From JAFKFH01 sp017307375 (GTDB lineage Bacteria; Pseudomonadota; Alphaproteobacteria; Ferrovibrionales; Ferrovibrionaceae), in NCBI GenBank assembly GCA_965229335.1, contig OZ245874.1, positions 372,001-436,000 on the forward strand: 64,000 bases of DNA. The letters run 5' to 3'. Below, one piece after another: positions 27,957 to 34,912 of this stretch (position 1 is the stretch's first letter; every line of letters starts with the position of its first letter). The position numbers and the translations under genes were made by a program. The notes below the pieces were generated by a model that saw only the letters and a program-made list of their open reading frames with translations, made no database searches and had not been told where the DNA came from.

Positions 27957-28361
27957 ATGATTGGCCTTGTACTGGTCACCCACGGGCGGCTCGCTGCCGA
28001 ATTCATCGCCGCGACCGAACACGTCGTCGGCAAGCAGCCCGACATGCGCGCGGTCTGCATCGGCCCGGACGACGACATGGAAATGCGGCGGGCCGACATC
28101 CTGGCCGCCGTTGCTGCGGTCGATTCGGGCGAAGGGGTCATCGTGCTGACCGACATGTTCGGCGGCACGCCCTCCAATCTTGCCATCTCGATCATGGACC
28201 AGGGCAAGATCGAGGTGATTGCCGGCATCAACCTGCCGATGCTGATCAAGCTTGCCTCGGTGCGGACCAAGGCCGACCTGCATGCCTCGGTGATCGCGGC
28301 GCAGGAGGCGGGGCGCAAGTACATCAACGTCGCCTCCAAGCTGCTGGCGTCGAACGCGTGA
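27957..28361 (+). CDS. PTS system EIIA component, mannose/fructose family
   Basis: This 134-residue protein is an EIIA of the mannose family. The phosphorylated His is in LVTHGRLAAEF at about residue 9. The conserved LTDMFGGTPSNLA segment lies near residues 64-76. No sugar permease (EIIB/EIIC) is near. It is therefore a regulatory EIIA that receives phosphate from HPr, as in the alphaproteobacterial PTS. It lies between rapZ and HPr in the fixed order of this cluster. Confidence 0.93.
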   Translation: MIGLVLVTHGRLAAEFIAATEHVVGKQPDMRAVCIGPDDDMEMRRADILAAVAAVDSGEGVIVLTDMFGGTPSNLAISIMDQGKIEVIAGINLPMLIKLASVRTKADLHASVIAAQEAGRKYINVASKLLASNA

Positions 28362-28377
28362 GAGGGCGGACGCCGAG

Positions 28378-28656
28378 ATGAGCGACCCGATTTCCCGCAC
28401 CGTCACCATCGTCAACCAGCGCGGGCTGCATGCCCGCGCCGCGTCGAAATTCGCGACCGCCTCCGGCCAGTTCAAATCCGAGGTCACGGTCGAGAAGGAT
28501 GGTCAGACCGTCACCGGCCTGTCGATCATGGGGCTAATGATGCTGGCCGCCGGCATCGGTTCGGAGATCACGATCCACGTGCGCGGCGAGGATGCGCGGG
28601 AAGCGATCGAATCGCTGACGGCCCTGGTGGAAAGCCGATTCGGCGAGAACGAATAA
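28378..28656 (+). CDS. ptsH: Phosphocarrier protein HPr
   Basis: This 92-residue HPr carries the active-site His in NQRGLHARAASKF at about residue 18, phosphorylated by enzyme I. The regulatory Ser is in LSIMGLMML near residue 50 and is the target of HprK. Length and motifs are normal. No ptsI/ptsP gene for enzyme I is in the window. It lies 16 bp after the EIIA gene and 16 bp before the YciI gene. Confidence 0.95.
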   Translation: MSDPISRTVTIVNQRGLHARAASKFATASGQFKSEVTVEKDGQTVTGLSIMGLMMLAAGIGSEITIHVRGEDAREAIESLTALVESRFGENE

Positions 28657-28672
28657 TCTTCAGGAGAACGAC

Positions 28673-28960
28673 ATGCAGCAGTTCCAGATCCTGGCATGGG
28701 ACGGCACCGATGCCGACGCGCCGGCCCGCCGTCAGGCGGTGCGCGACGCCCATCTCGAACGCGCCCGCGGCGCCAAGGCCGCCGGCCAGATCATCGCCGG
28801 CGGCCCGATCCTGAATGCCGAGGGCGGCATGATCGGCTCGACCATGATGGTGGCGATGGAAGACCGCGCCGCCCTCGACCGATGGATCGCCGAGGATCCC
28901 TATACCCGCGGCAATGTCTGGCAGCGTTTCGACATCTGGCCGATCCGCGTCGCGGTCTAG
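28673..28960 (+). CDS. YciI-family protein
   Basis: This 95-residue protein matches the YCII/dimeric alpha-beta-barrel family. The conserved His and Asp region is RDAHLERARGAKAAGQ, followed by GGPILNAEGGMIGSTMMVAM and the DPYTRGNVW stretch. YciI-like proteins are small, often of unknown function, and a few act as dehydrochlorinase- or muconolactone-isomerase-like enzymes. It ends the HPr transcription unit and is followed 33 bp later by a strong terminator. Confidence 0.85.
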   Translation: MQQFQILAWDGTDADAPARRQAVRDAHLERARGAKAAGQIIAGGPILNAEGGMIGSTMMVAMEDRAALDRWIAEDPYTRGNVWQRFDIWPIRVAV

Positions 28961-28992
28961 TCGCCGTCCTTTCACTTCGCCTTCGATCTAGC

Positions 28993-29018
28993 AACGGCCC
29001 CGGAAACGGGGCCGTTTT
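28993..29018 (+). terminator. Rho-independent terminator after the HPr/YciI operon
   Basis: A perfect 9-bp stem (aacggcccc at 28993-29001 with ggggccgtt at 29008-29016) closes a 6-base loop and runs into tttt. It ends the hprK-rapZ-EIIA-HPr-yciI transcript. Confidence 0.85.
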
Positions 29019-29686
29019 ACTGCCGGCCGTGTAATGCCGCAGACGACGCTGCTGTGCCGTCGCCGACCGTGACCAATCGATGACGCCCGATGACTGTCCG
29101 CGCGTGTGTTCGGACGCACACGGCTCGACCATCCCGGGCCCTCTGAAGGTCACCGGCATGGCTTGACCGGGGCGGGATGCGAGAGTCCTGCCGCTGCTAT
29201 TGCAGGGGTGTCGTTGAATCCATTTGAGTCTTCACCGATCGCGACAGTGTTTAGGCTTTTTTAATGATGATCGTCTCAGGATTACGTCAAATCCGCGCGA
29301 AATAATTAGCTTCCGCGCCGCCCGCGAGGACTCTGTGGCTCCCAGGTTACAGGGCCGTGAAAGAGTCTTCGCGTTCTGGATTCTTCCCCGTTGCGAGTCC
29401 GAAACGAGTCCGCTTATGCTCGGGTCCTTCGTTGATCACGGGGGCCGTCGAGGCCCTTATCACACAAGGCGAACGGTTTTGGGCGGGTTCCTGGCGGGGG
29501 CCCGGGCAGAGGGTTCGCGTTGTCTTTTTTGTAGGGATGCGGCCGCTGCCCGGCGGGGGCAAGCCGCATTCGGCGTCGTAACGAGCGGGGGCAGTCAGTG
29601 TCGGGCGTAGCCTGCATAGGTCGGGTCGAAGTGTTGCGAGCAGAGTTTGCTGATGCAGGGTCGCGCGTACTGGGAGGGACCAAGGT
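29019..29686. other. Gene-free stretch before rhodanese-dnaA
   Basis: No convincing gene is seen over about 670 bp. The possible reading frames lack conserved motifs and ribosome sites. The part 29230-29320 is AT-rich for this genome. An inverted repeat (gcgaac at 29469-29474, gttcgc at 29513-29518) is followed by six T at 29525-29530, so a small transcript may end there. No consensus DnaA box (TTATCCACA type) was found, only the loose match ttatcacac near 29458. It probably holds the dnaA promoter and perhaps a small RNA. Confidence 0.4.
29469..29530 (+). terminator. Terminator-like inverted repeat with T tract
   Basis: A 6-bp outer stem (gcgaac/gttcgc) encloses a GC-rich inner region containing gcccgggc, then gttgtctttttt follows. 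The poly-T run is rare in this genome. It could end a small RNA that starts in the AT-rich part upstream. It could also act as an attenuator ahead of rhodanese-dnaA. Confidence 0.35.
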
Positions 29687-30133
29687 ATGACGATGGCGAA
29701 ACCGGGTGAGGCCGTTGCCGGCTATGCGGGCGACGTGACCCCTGAGGCTGCCTGGGAAGCGCTGCGCGCGGAGGCGAAGGCGGTCCTGGTGGACGTGCGG
29801 TCCGATGCGGAATGGAGTTTCGTCGGCCTGCCCGACCTGTCGTCGCTGGGCAAGGACGTGGTGCGCGCCGCCTGGGCGACGTTCCCCGGCATGAAGCCGA
29901 ACCCCGACTTCGCGGCGACGGTGGCCGCGCAGGGCGTGAGCCCCGATTCGGCGATTTATTTCCTGTGCCGTTCCGGCGCCCGTTCGGCTTCGGCTGCCCG
30001 GGCGATGACGGCGCTGGGCTATGCCCGCTGCTACAACATCCTGGGCGGATTCGAAGGCGATCTCGATTCGCAGCGGCATCGCGGCCAGGTCAACGGCTGG
30101 AAGCTTGCGGGTCTGCCGTGGGCGCAGTCGTGA
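29687..30133 (+). CDS. Rhodanese-like sulfurtransferase
   Basis: This 148-residue single-domain rhodanese has the substrate-entry segment VLVDVRSDAEW near residues 32-42 and the active-site loop FLCRSGARSASAA with catalytic Cys near residue 92. The intact loop predicts an active sulfurtransferase. A tail GQVNGWKLAGLPW is seen in a group of alphaproteobacterial rhodaneses. The gene starts 12 bp before dnaA, so the two probably share a transcript, an unusual pairing. Confidence 0.9.
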   Translation: MTMAKPGEAVAGYAGDVTPEAAWEALRAEAKAVLVDVRSDAEWSFVGLPDLSSLGKDVVRAAWATFPGMKPNPDFAATVAAQGVSPDSAIYFLCRSGARSASAARAMTALGYARCYNILGGFEGDLDSQRHRGQVNGWKLAGLPWAQS

Positions 30134-30144
30134 CCGTGGGGGCG

Positions 30145-31602
30145 ATGATGAGCGAAACGCTGCGCCCGGAGGGCATCGACGAACAATGGGTTCAGGTGCG
30201 CACGCGCCTGCGCCAGGAAGTCGGCGACGCGGCGTTCAACTCGTGGCTGAAGCCGCTCGGTCTCGTCGGCATCGCCGACTCGGCGGTGACCCTCAGCGCG
30301 CCGACGCGCTTCATGCGTGACTGGGTGCAGAGCCATTATCTCGATCGCATCCGCGAGTTGTGGAAGGTCGAGCGCCCCGGTGTGCGCGCCGTCTCGCTGC
30401 AGGTGAAGGCGGCGATCCGCAAGACCGGCGTGGCGCGCGGCGACGCCCTGCCGGCGCCCGAGCCGATGGCCGGCGCCCTGCCCGGCCCCGGTGCCGCCAG
30501 CCCGGCATCGCGGCCCGTCGTCGTTGCCTCGTCGCAGCGCGGCGACGTCCGGCCGGAGGAACCGACCGAGCGCCAGCTTTCCGCCCCGCTCGACCCGCGC
30601 TTCACCTTCGACAGCTTCGTCGTCGGCAAGTCGAACGAATTCGCCCATGCCGCGGCGCGCCGCGTCGCCGAATCGGAGACGGTCGCCTTCAACCCGCTGT
30701 TTCTTTACGGCGGGGTCGGGCTGGGCAAGACCCATCTGATGCATGCGATCGGGTGGCATATCCGCCAGCGTTTTCCGAACCGCAAGGTGATCTACCTGTC
30801 GGCGGAGAAGTTCCTGTATGAATTCGTCCGTGCGGTCCGTTTCCAGGACACCATGGCGTTCAAGGAAACCTTCCGCTCGGTCGACGTGCTGATGATCGAC
30901 GACATCCAGTTCATCGCCGGCAAGAACAATACGCAGGAAGAGTTCTTCCATACCTTCAACGCGCTGTGCGACCGGCACCGCCAGATCATCATCTCGGGCG
31001 ACCGGTCGCCGTCCGACCTCGACGGCATCGAGGAACGGATCCGCTCGCGACTGGGCTGGGGCCTCGTGGCCGACGTCCAGCCGACGGACTACGAGCTGCG
31101 GCTGGCGATCCTGCAGGCCAAGGCCGAACGGGCGGGCTGGCGGAACCTGGCGCCGAAGGTGCTGGAATTCCTCGCCCATCGCATCACTTCGAATGTGCGC
31201 GAACTCGAAGGGGCGCTGAACCGGCTGGTCGCCTACGCCAACCTCGTCGGCCGGCCGATCACGCTCGAGACCGCCCAGGAAGTGCTGCAGGACCTGCTGC
31301 GCGCCAACGACCGCCGGGTCACCATCGAGGAGATCCAGAAGAAGGTGGCCGAGCACTACAACATCAAGTTCATGGACATGACCTCGGCCCGCCGCGCCCG
31401 GGTCGTGGCCCGGCCGCGCCAGGTGGCGATGTACCTCGCCAAGCAGCTGACCTCGCGCTCGCTGCCCGAGATCGGGCGCAAGTTCGGGGGCCGCGACCAC
31501 ACCACGGTCATGCACGCGGTCAAGAAGATCGAGCAGCTCCGCTCGACCGACTCGGCCTTCGCCGAGGATATCGACCTGCTGAAGCGGATGCTCGAAGCCT
31601 GA
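30145..31602 (+). CDS. dnaA: Chromosomal replication initiator DnaA
   Basis: DnaA binds origin boxes, melts the origin and recruits helicase. The 485-residue protein has the N-terminal domain (FNSWLKPL), a Pro/Ala-rich linker at residues 100-150 and the AAA+ domain. Walker A is YGGVGLGKTH and Walker B is MIDDIQF. The C-terminal DNA-binding helix-turn-helix ends in the signature GRKFGGRDHTTVMHAV. The start is the ATG at 30145, or the next ATG. No origin can be seen next to it. Confidence 0.96.
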   Translation: MMSETLRPEGIDEQWVQVRTRLRQEVGDAAFNSWLKPLGLVGIADSAVTLSAPTRFMRDWVQSHYLDRIRELWKVERPGVRAVSLQVKAAIRKTGVARGDALPAPEPMAGALPGPGAASPASRPVVVASSQRGDVRPEEPTERQLSAPLDPRFTFDSFVVGKSNEFAHAAARRVAESETVAFNPLFLYGGVGLGKTHLMHAIGWHIRQRFPNRKVIYLSAEKFLYEFVRAVRFQDTMAFKETFRSVDVLMIDDIQFIAGKNNTQEEFFHTFNALCDRHRQIIISGDRSPSDLDGIEERIRSRLGWGLVADVQPTDYELRLAILQAKAERAGWRNLAPKVLEFLAHRITSNVRELEGALNRLVAYANLVGRPITLETAQEVLQDLLRANDRRVTIEEIQKKVAEHYNIKFMDMTSARRARVVARPRQVAMYLAKQLTSRSLPEIGRKFGGRDHTTVMHAVKKIEQLRSTDSAFAEDIDLLKRMLEA

Positions 31603-31611
31603 AATCCCTTC

Positions 31612-31642
31612 TTGACCCTCCCACCATGGGAAGGTTGAGACT
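31612..31642 (+). promoter_or_regulatory. CueR/HmrR-type promoter and operator
   Basis: TTGACC (31612-31617) and gagact (31637-31642) are 19 bp apart, the long spacing typical of MerR-family promoters. Between them lies the inverted repeat accctccc (31615-31622), accat, gggaaggt (31628-31635), with 7 of 8 arm bases matched. This closely resembles the copper-regulator site of CueR. The predicted transcript start falls at or near the first ATG of the gene, so the message may be nearly leaderless. Confidence 0.65.
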
Positions 31643-31648
31643 GGTGCC

Positions 31649-32065
31649 ATGGGCATGAACATCGGGACCGCGGCCCGCGCCTCCGGCGTGTCGGCCAAGA
31701 TGATCCGCTACTACGAGGAGATCGGCCTGCTGCCGCAGGCCGATCGCACCGCCGCAGGCTATCGTGTCTATGGCCCGCGCGAGTTGCATACGCTGCGTTT
31801 CATCCGGCGCTCGCGCGGACTTGGCTTCTCGACGCCGCAGATCGCGACCTTGCTGGCCCTGTGGCAGGACAAGGGCCGCAGCTCGGCCGAGGTCAAGGCC
31901 ATCGCCATCGGTCATGTCGCCGAACTCGACGCCAAGATCGCCGAGCTCGCCTCGATTCGCGACACGCTGAAACATCTCGCCGGCTGCTGCCACGGCGACG
32001 ACCGGCCGGACTGTCCCATCCTTGACGGCCTGGCCCTCGACGAACCGGTCGCGCCGGTCAGCTGA
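31649..32065 (+). CDS. cueR: CueR/HmrR-like copper-responsive MerR regulator
   Basis: This 138-residue MerR-family protein has an N-terminal winged helix (IGTAARASGVSAKMIRYYEEIGLL). A dimer helix follows, then the C-terminal metal loop CCHGDDRPDCPI near residue 111, which matches the two-Cys pattern for Cu(I) or Ag(I). It should twist and activate a 19-bp-spaced promoter in response to copper. Its own promoter carries such a site. No copper ATPase or oxidase gene is next to it, so its other targets lie elsewhere. The start is ATG 31649 or 31655. Confidence 0.88.
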   Translation: MGMNIGTAARASGVSAKMIRYYEEIGLLPQADRTAAGYRVYGPRELHTLRFIRRSRGLGFSTPQIATLLALWQDKGRSSAEVKAIAIGHVAELDAKIAELASIRDTLKHLAGCCHGDDRPDCPILDGLALDEPVAPVS

Positions 32066-32561
32066 ACCGGGCTGCGACCCGTTCGGCAATCACCTCGGCG
32101 GGCAGCGCGATGTCATGGGTTTCTGCCGATTCGTCCGGTTCGGGCGGCTCCAGCGCCGCGAACTGGCTGTCGATCAGGCTGGCCGGCATGAAATGGCCGC
32201 TGCGGCCTTCCATGCGCCGGGCGATCAGCGCCGGCGGTCCGGCCAGGTGGACGAAATGCACCGGCAGGCCGTCTCCGCGCAGAATGTCGCGATAACGGCG
32301 CTTCAGCGCCGAGCAGGAAACCACCAATCCCTCGCCCCGGGCAGCCGCCGTGGCAATGCGCTGGCCCAGCGCTTCCAGCCAGGGCCGGCGGTCGTCGTCG
32401 GTCAGCGGAATGCCCGACCGCATCTTCGCGACATTGTCCGGGGGGTGGTACTCGTCACCCTCGATAAAGTTGTATTGCAGGCGGTGGGCAACATCACGGC
32501 CGATCACGGTCTTGCCGCAGCCGCAGACACCCATGACAACGAGGATCGACCGTGCCTCCAT
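32058..32561 (-). CDS. gntK: Gluconokinase
   Basis: Gluconokinase phosphorylates D-gluconate to 6-phosphogluconate. The 167-residue protein has the P-loop GVCGCGKTVIG at about residues 11-21, and a GDEYHPPDNVAKM segment typical of GntK. SCSALKRRYRDILR and HFVHLAGP follow. It is divergent from gntR and separated from it by a palindromic operator 6 bp before its start codon. It overlaps the 3' end of cueR by 8 bp. No gluconate permease is nearby. Confidence 0.93.
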   Translation of the reverse strand: MEARSILVVMGVCGCGKTVIGRDVAHRLQYNFIEGDEYHPPDNVAKMRSGIPLTDDDRRPWLEALGQRIATAAARGEGLVVSCSALKRRYRDILRGDGLPVHFVHLAGPPALIARRMEGRSGHFMPASLIDSQFAALEPPEPDESAETHDIALPAEVIAERVAARFS

Positions 32562-32566
32562 CTGGT

Positions 32567-32584
32567 CATGTTAGCGCTAATATG
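32567..32584. promoter_or_regulatory. GntR (LacI-family) operator between gntK and gntR
   Basis: The sequence catgttagcgctaatatg contains the perfect 10-bp palindrome ttagcgctaa with near-symmetric flanks. This matches the classic GntR operator of gluconate genes (central AGCGCT). It lies 6 bp upstream of gntK and 45 bp upstream of gntR, in the AT-rich divergent promoter region. Confidence 0.75.
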
Positions 32585-32628
32585 ATTATACTGTAAATGC
32601 CCAGGCCGGAATTTTGTGCTTTTCTGCG

Positions 32629-33684
32629 ATGACCGTGACCAGAGCTTCGCCCCCACGCAAACCGCGCTCCTCCCGCACCGGCCGCGCCACGATGGCGGAT
32701 GTGGCCGAGCGCGTCGGCGTCTCGGCCATGACGGTCAGCCGCGCCTTCAAGACCCCCGACCGTGTCGCCGATTCGCTGCGCGAACGGATCCAGGCGGCGG
32801 CCCGCGATCTCGGCTATCTGCCCAATCGGGCGGCAAGCCAACTCGCCTCGGCCCGGTCGATGACGATCGCGGTGCTGATCCCGTCGCTGACCAACACCGT
32901 CTTCATCGACACGGTCGCCGGCATCCACCAGGTCATGCACCCGGAGGGCTACCAGATCCTGATCGGCGTCACCGGCTATTCCGGCGACGGCGAGGAACGC
33001 TTGCTCGAAACCTATCTCGAATACAATCCCGACGGCCTGTTGCTCACCGGGCTCGGCCACAGCGCCGCGACCTGGACGCGGCTGCGCGGCCTGGCCATCC
33101 CGACCGTACATATGATGGAACTGTCCGACCGGCCCGACATCTATGCCGTCGGCCTATCGCAGATCGAGGGTGGTCAGGCCATGACCCGCCGGCTGATCGA
33201 ACGCGGCTATCGCCGCATCGGCTTCGTCGCCGCCCAGCTTGACGAACGCACGATCCGCCGCGGCGAGGGCTATCGCCGCGCGATGCAGGAAGCCGGGCTC
33301 TACGACGCCAATCTCGAACTCCTGTCGCCCGAACCGTCGTCGATCGGCTTCGGGGCCGAACTGCTCGACCGCATGCTGGCGCAGGCGCCCGACTGCGATG
33401 CGCTGTTCTTCTGCAACGACGATCTGGCCCAGGGCGCGATCTATCGCTGCCGCCGGCTCGGCATCGCGGTGCCCGACCGGCTGGCCATCGCCGGCTTCAA
33501 CGACCTCGCCGCCTCGGCCTGGACCGTCCCGGCCCTGACCACGGTGGCGACGCCCCGTTTTGCCATCGGGCGCGAGGCGGCATCGATGCTGCTGTCGCTG
33601 TTGCGCGGCAAGCGGCCCGAGCGGACCTGCCTCGATCTCGGCTTCACCGTGATGGAGCGCGAGACCACGGGAACCAGGACCTAG
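32629..33684 (+). CDS. gntR: GntR-like LacI-family repressor of gluconate use
   Basis: This 351-residue LacI-family protein has an N-terminal helix-turn-helix (MADVAERVGVSAMTVSRAF at about residues 25-43) and hinge helix, then a periplasmic-binding-like effector domain. The closing LGFTVMERETT tail is typical of the GntR subgroup. It should repress gntK and itself until gluconate is present. I chose the ATG at 32629. It is divergent from gntK, with the operator between them. Confidence 0.88.
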   Translation: MTVTRASPPRKPRSSRTGRATMADVAERVGVSAMTVSRAFKTPDRVADSLRERIQAAARDLGYLPNRAASQLASARSMTIAVLIPSLTNTVFIDTVAGIHQVMHPEGYQILIGVTGYSGDGEERLLETYLEYNPDGLLLTGLGHSAATWTRLRGLAIPTVHMMELSDRPDIYAVGLSQIEGGQAMTRRLIERGYRRIGFVAAQLDERTIRRGEGYRRAMQEAGLYDANLELLSPEPSSIGFGAELLDRMLAQAPDCDALFFCNDDLAQGAIYRCRRLGIAVPDRLAIAGFNDLAASAWTVPALTTVATPRFAIGREAASMLLSLLRGKRPERTCLDLGFTVMERETTGTRT

Positions 33685-33691
33685 TCGGCCG

Positions 33692-34912
33692 TTAGGCCGC
33701 TGCGACGCCGACCACCCCGCCTGCCACCAGCGTCTCGATCTCGGCGGCGGCCAGGCCCATCCCCGTCAGGATCGCGCGACTGTCCTGGCCGAGCGCCGGC
33801 GGCGGTGCCGGTTGCGGCGTGAAATCCGGGCCCTTCATCGGCAGGCCGAGGCCCTTCGGTGCCGGCGGATAGCCGGGCAGCGGCGGCAGGTCGATCAGCG
33901 CGGGGCCGAGGTTCGGGTAGACAGCGTCGAGGAATTCGCCGATGCCGCGCACCTTGGCCGCGGGCACGCCGGCCTGGTTCAGTCTGGCCTCCCAGGTCTC
34001 GGCGTCGGCGGTGGCGAAGGTGGCGGCGAGTTCCTGGCGCAGCAGCGTTTCGTTGCCGGCGCTCATGAAGCCCGCCGCCCGGCCGGGTGGCGTGGCAAAG
34101 CGCGGATCGTCGATCAGGTCGGCGCGTCCGATGGTGCGGGCCAGCCGCTCGAACTGGGCGCGGGTGTTGGCGCCGGTGGCGATCCAGCCATCGGCCGTCG
34201 CGAACGTGTCCGAGGCCGGGCTGCCGGCGAAGCCGCGGTTGCCCACGCGCTGCGGCGCCTGCCCGGCCAGCAGCCAGCCCGAGGCGGCGCTGAACATCAG
34301 CTGCAAGGCCGCGTCAACCATCGAGACGGTGATCGCGGTGCCCCGGCCGGTCTGCGCCCGCTGCATCAGCGCCGCCAGGATCGCGAAGGCCGTCGACTGG
34401 CCGGTGGCGATGTCGACGATGGGGCCGCCCATCTTCATCGGCGGCGCCGCGGGATCGTCGCCGTTGACCAGCATCATGCCGGTTGCCGCCTGGATCACAT
34501 GGTCATAGGCCGGGCGCTCGTTGCCCCAGCCGGAGACCGAGCAATGGACCAGCCGCGGATTGGCGGCCATCAGCGTCGCGGCGTCCAGCCCCTTCTTCGC
34601 CATCGTGCCGGGCCGCATGTTCTCGATCACCACGTCGACCTCGCCGGCCAGGCGCCGCAGCAGGGCGATGCCTTCGGGCCGGCCGAGATCGAGGGCGAGC
34701 GAGCGCTTGCCGGCGTTCATCGCGACGAAGCCCGGGGCAAAGCCTGGCGGGGTGGTGCCGCGATGGGCATGGCGCATGACGTCGCCGATGCCCGGCCGCT
34801 CGACCTTGATCACCTCGGCGCCGAGCAGCGCCAGCTGATAGGTCGCATAGGGCCCCGCCAGCACATGGGTGATGTCGAGCACGCGAATGCCCGATAGCGG
34901 ACCAGAGGTCAT
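33692..34912 (-). CDS. Class III (CaiB/BaiF) CoA-transferase
   Basis: This 406-residue protein belongs to the CaiB/BaiF CoA-transferase family, which moves CoA between carboxylic acids. It has the opening GIRVLDITHVLAGPYATYQLALLGAEVIKVE (seen in parts: VLDITHVLAGPY and GAEVIKVERP), FVAMNAGKRSLALDL and ENMRPGTMAKKGL. It is the last gene of an ABC-transporter operon and overlaps the permease gene by 4 bp. This suggests the imported compound is a carboxylate activated by CoA transfer. The substrate is not known. The start at 34912 fits the homology. Confidence 0.9.
   Translation of the reverse strand: MTSGPLSGIRVLDITHVLAGPYATYQLALLGAEVIKVERPGIGDVMRHAHRGTTPPGFAPGFVAMNAGKRSLALDLGRPEGIALLRRLAGEVDVVIENMRPGTMAKKGLDAATLMAANPRLVHCSVSGWGNERPAYDHVIQAATGMMLVNGDDPAAPPMKMGGPIVDIATGQSTAFAILAALMQRAQTGRGTAITVSMVDAALQLMFSAASGWLLAGQAPQRVGNRGFAGSPASDTFATADGWIATGANTRAQFERLARTIGRADLIDDPRFATPPGRAAGFMSAGNETLLRQELAATFATADAETWEARLNQAGVPAAKVRGIGEFLDAVYPNLGPALIDLPPLPGYPPAPKGLGLPMKGPDFTPQPAPPPALGQDSRAILTGMGLAAAEIETLVAGGVVGVAAA

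Noticed and set aside
29340..29530. 6S, SRP, RNase P or tmRNA gene
   Set aside because: No family-specific conserved segments could be recognised by eye, so only a generic terminator-like signal is reported.
29224..29610. Possible 128-residue protein in the spacer before dnaA
   Set aside because: There is no ribosome site and no recognisable motif, the composition is erratic, and a terminator-like signal lies inside it.
28961..29686. Chromosomal origin next to dnaA
   Set aside because: No consensus DnaA box or box cluster was found, only one loose match. In many alphaproteobacteria the origin is not beside dnaA.
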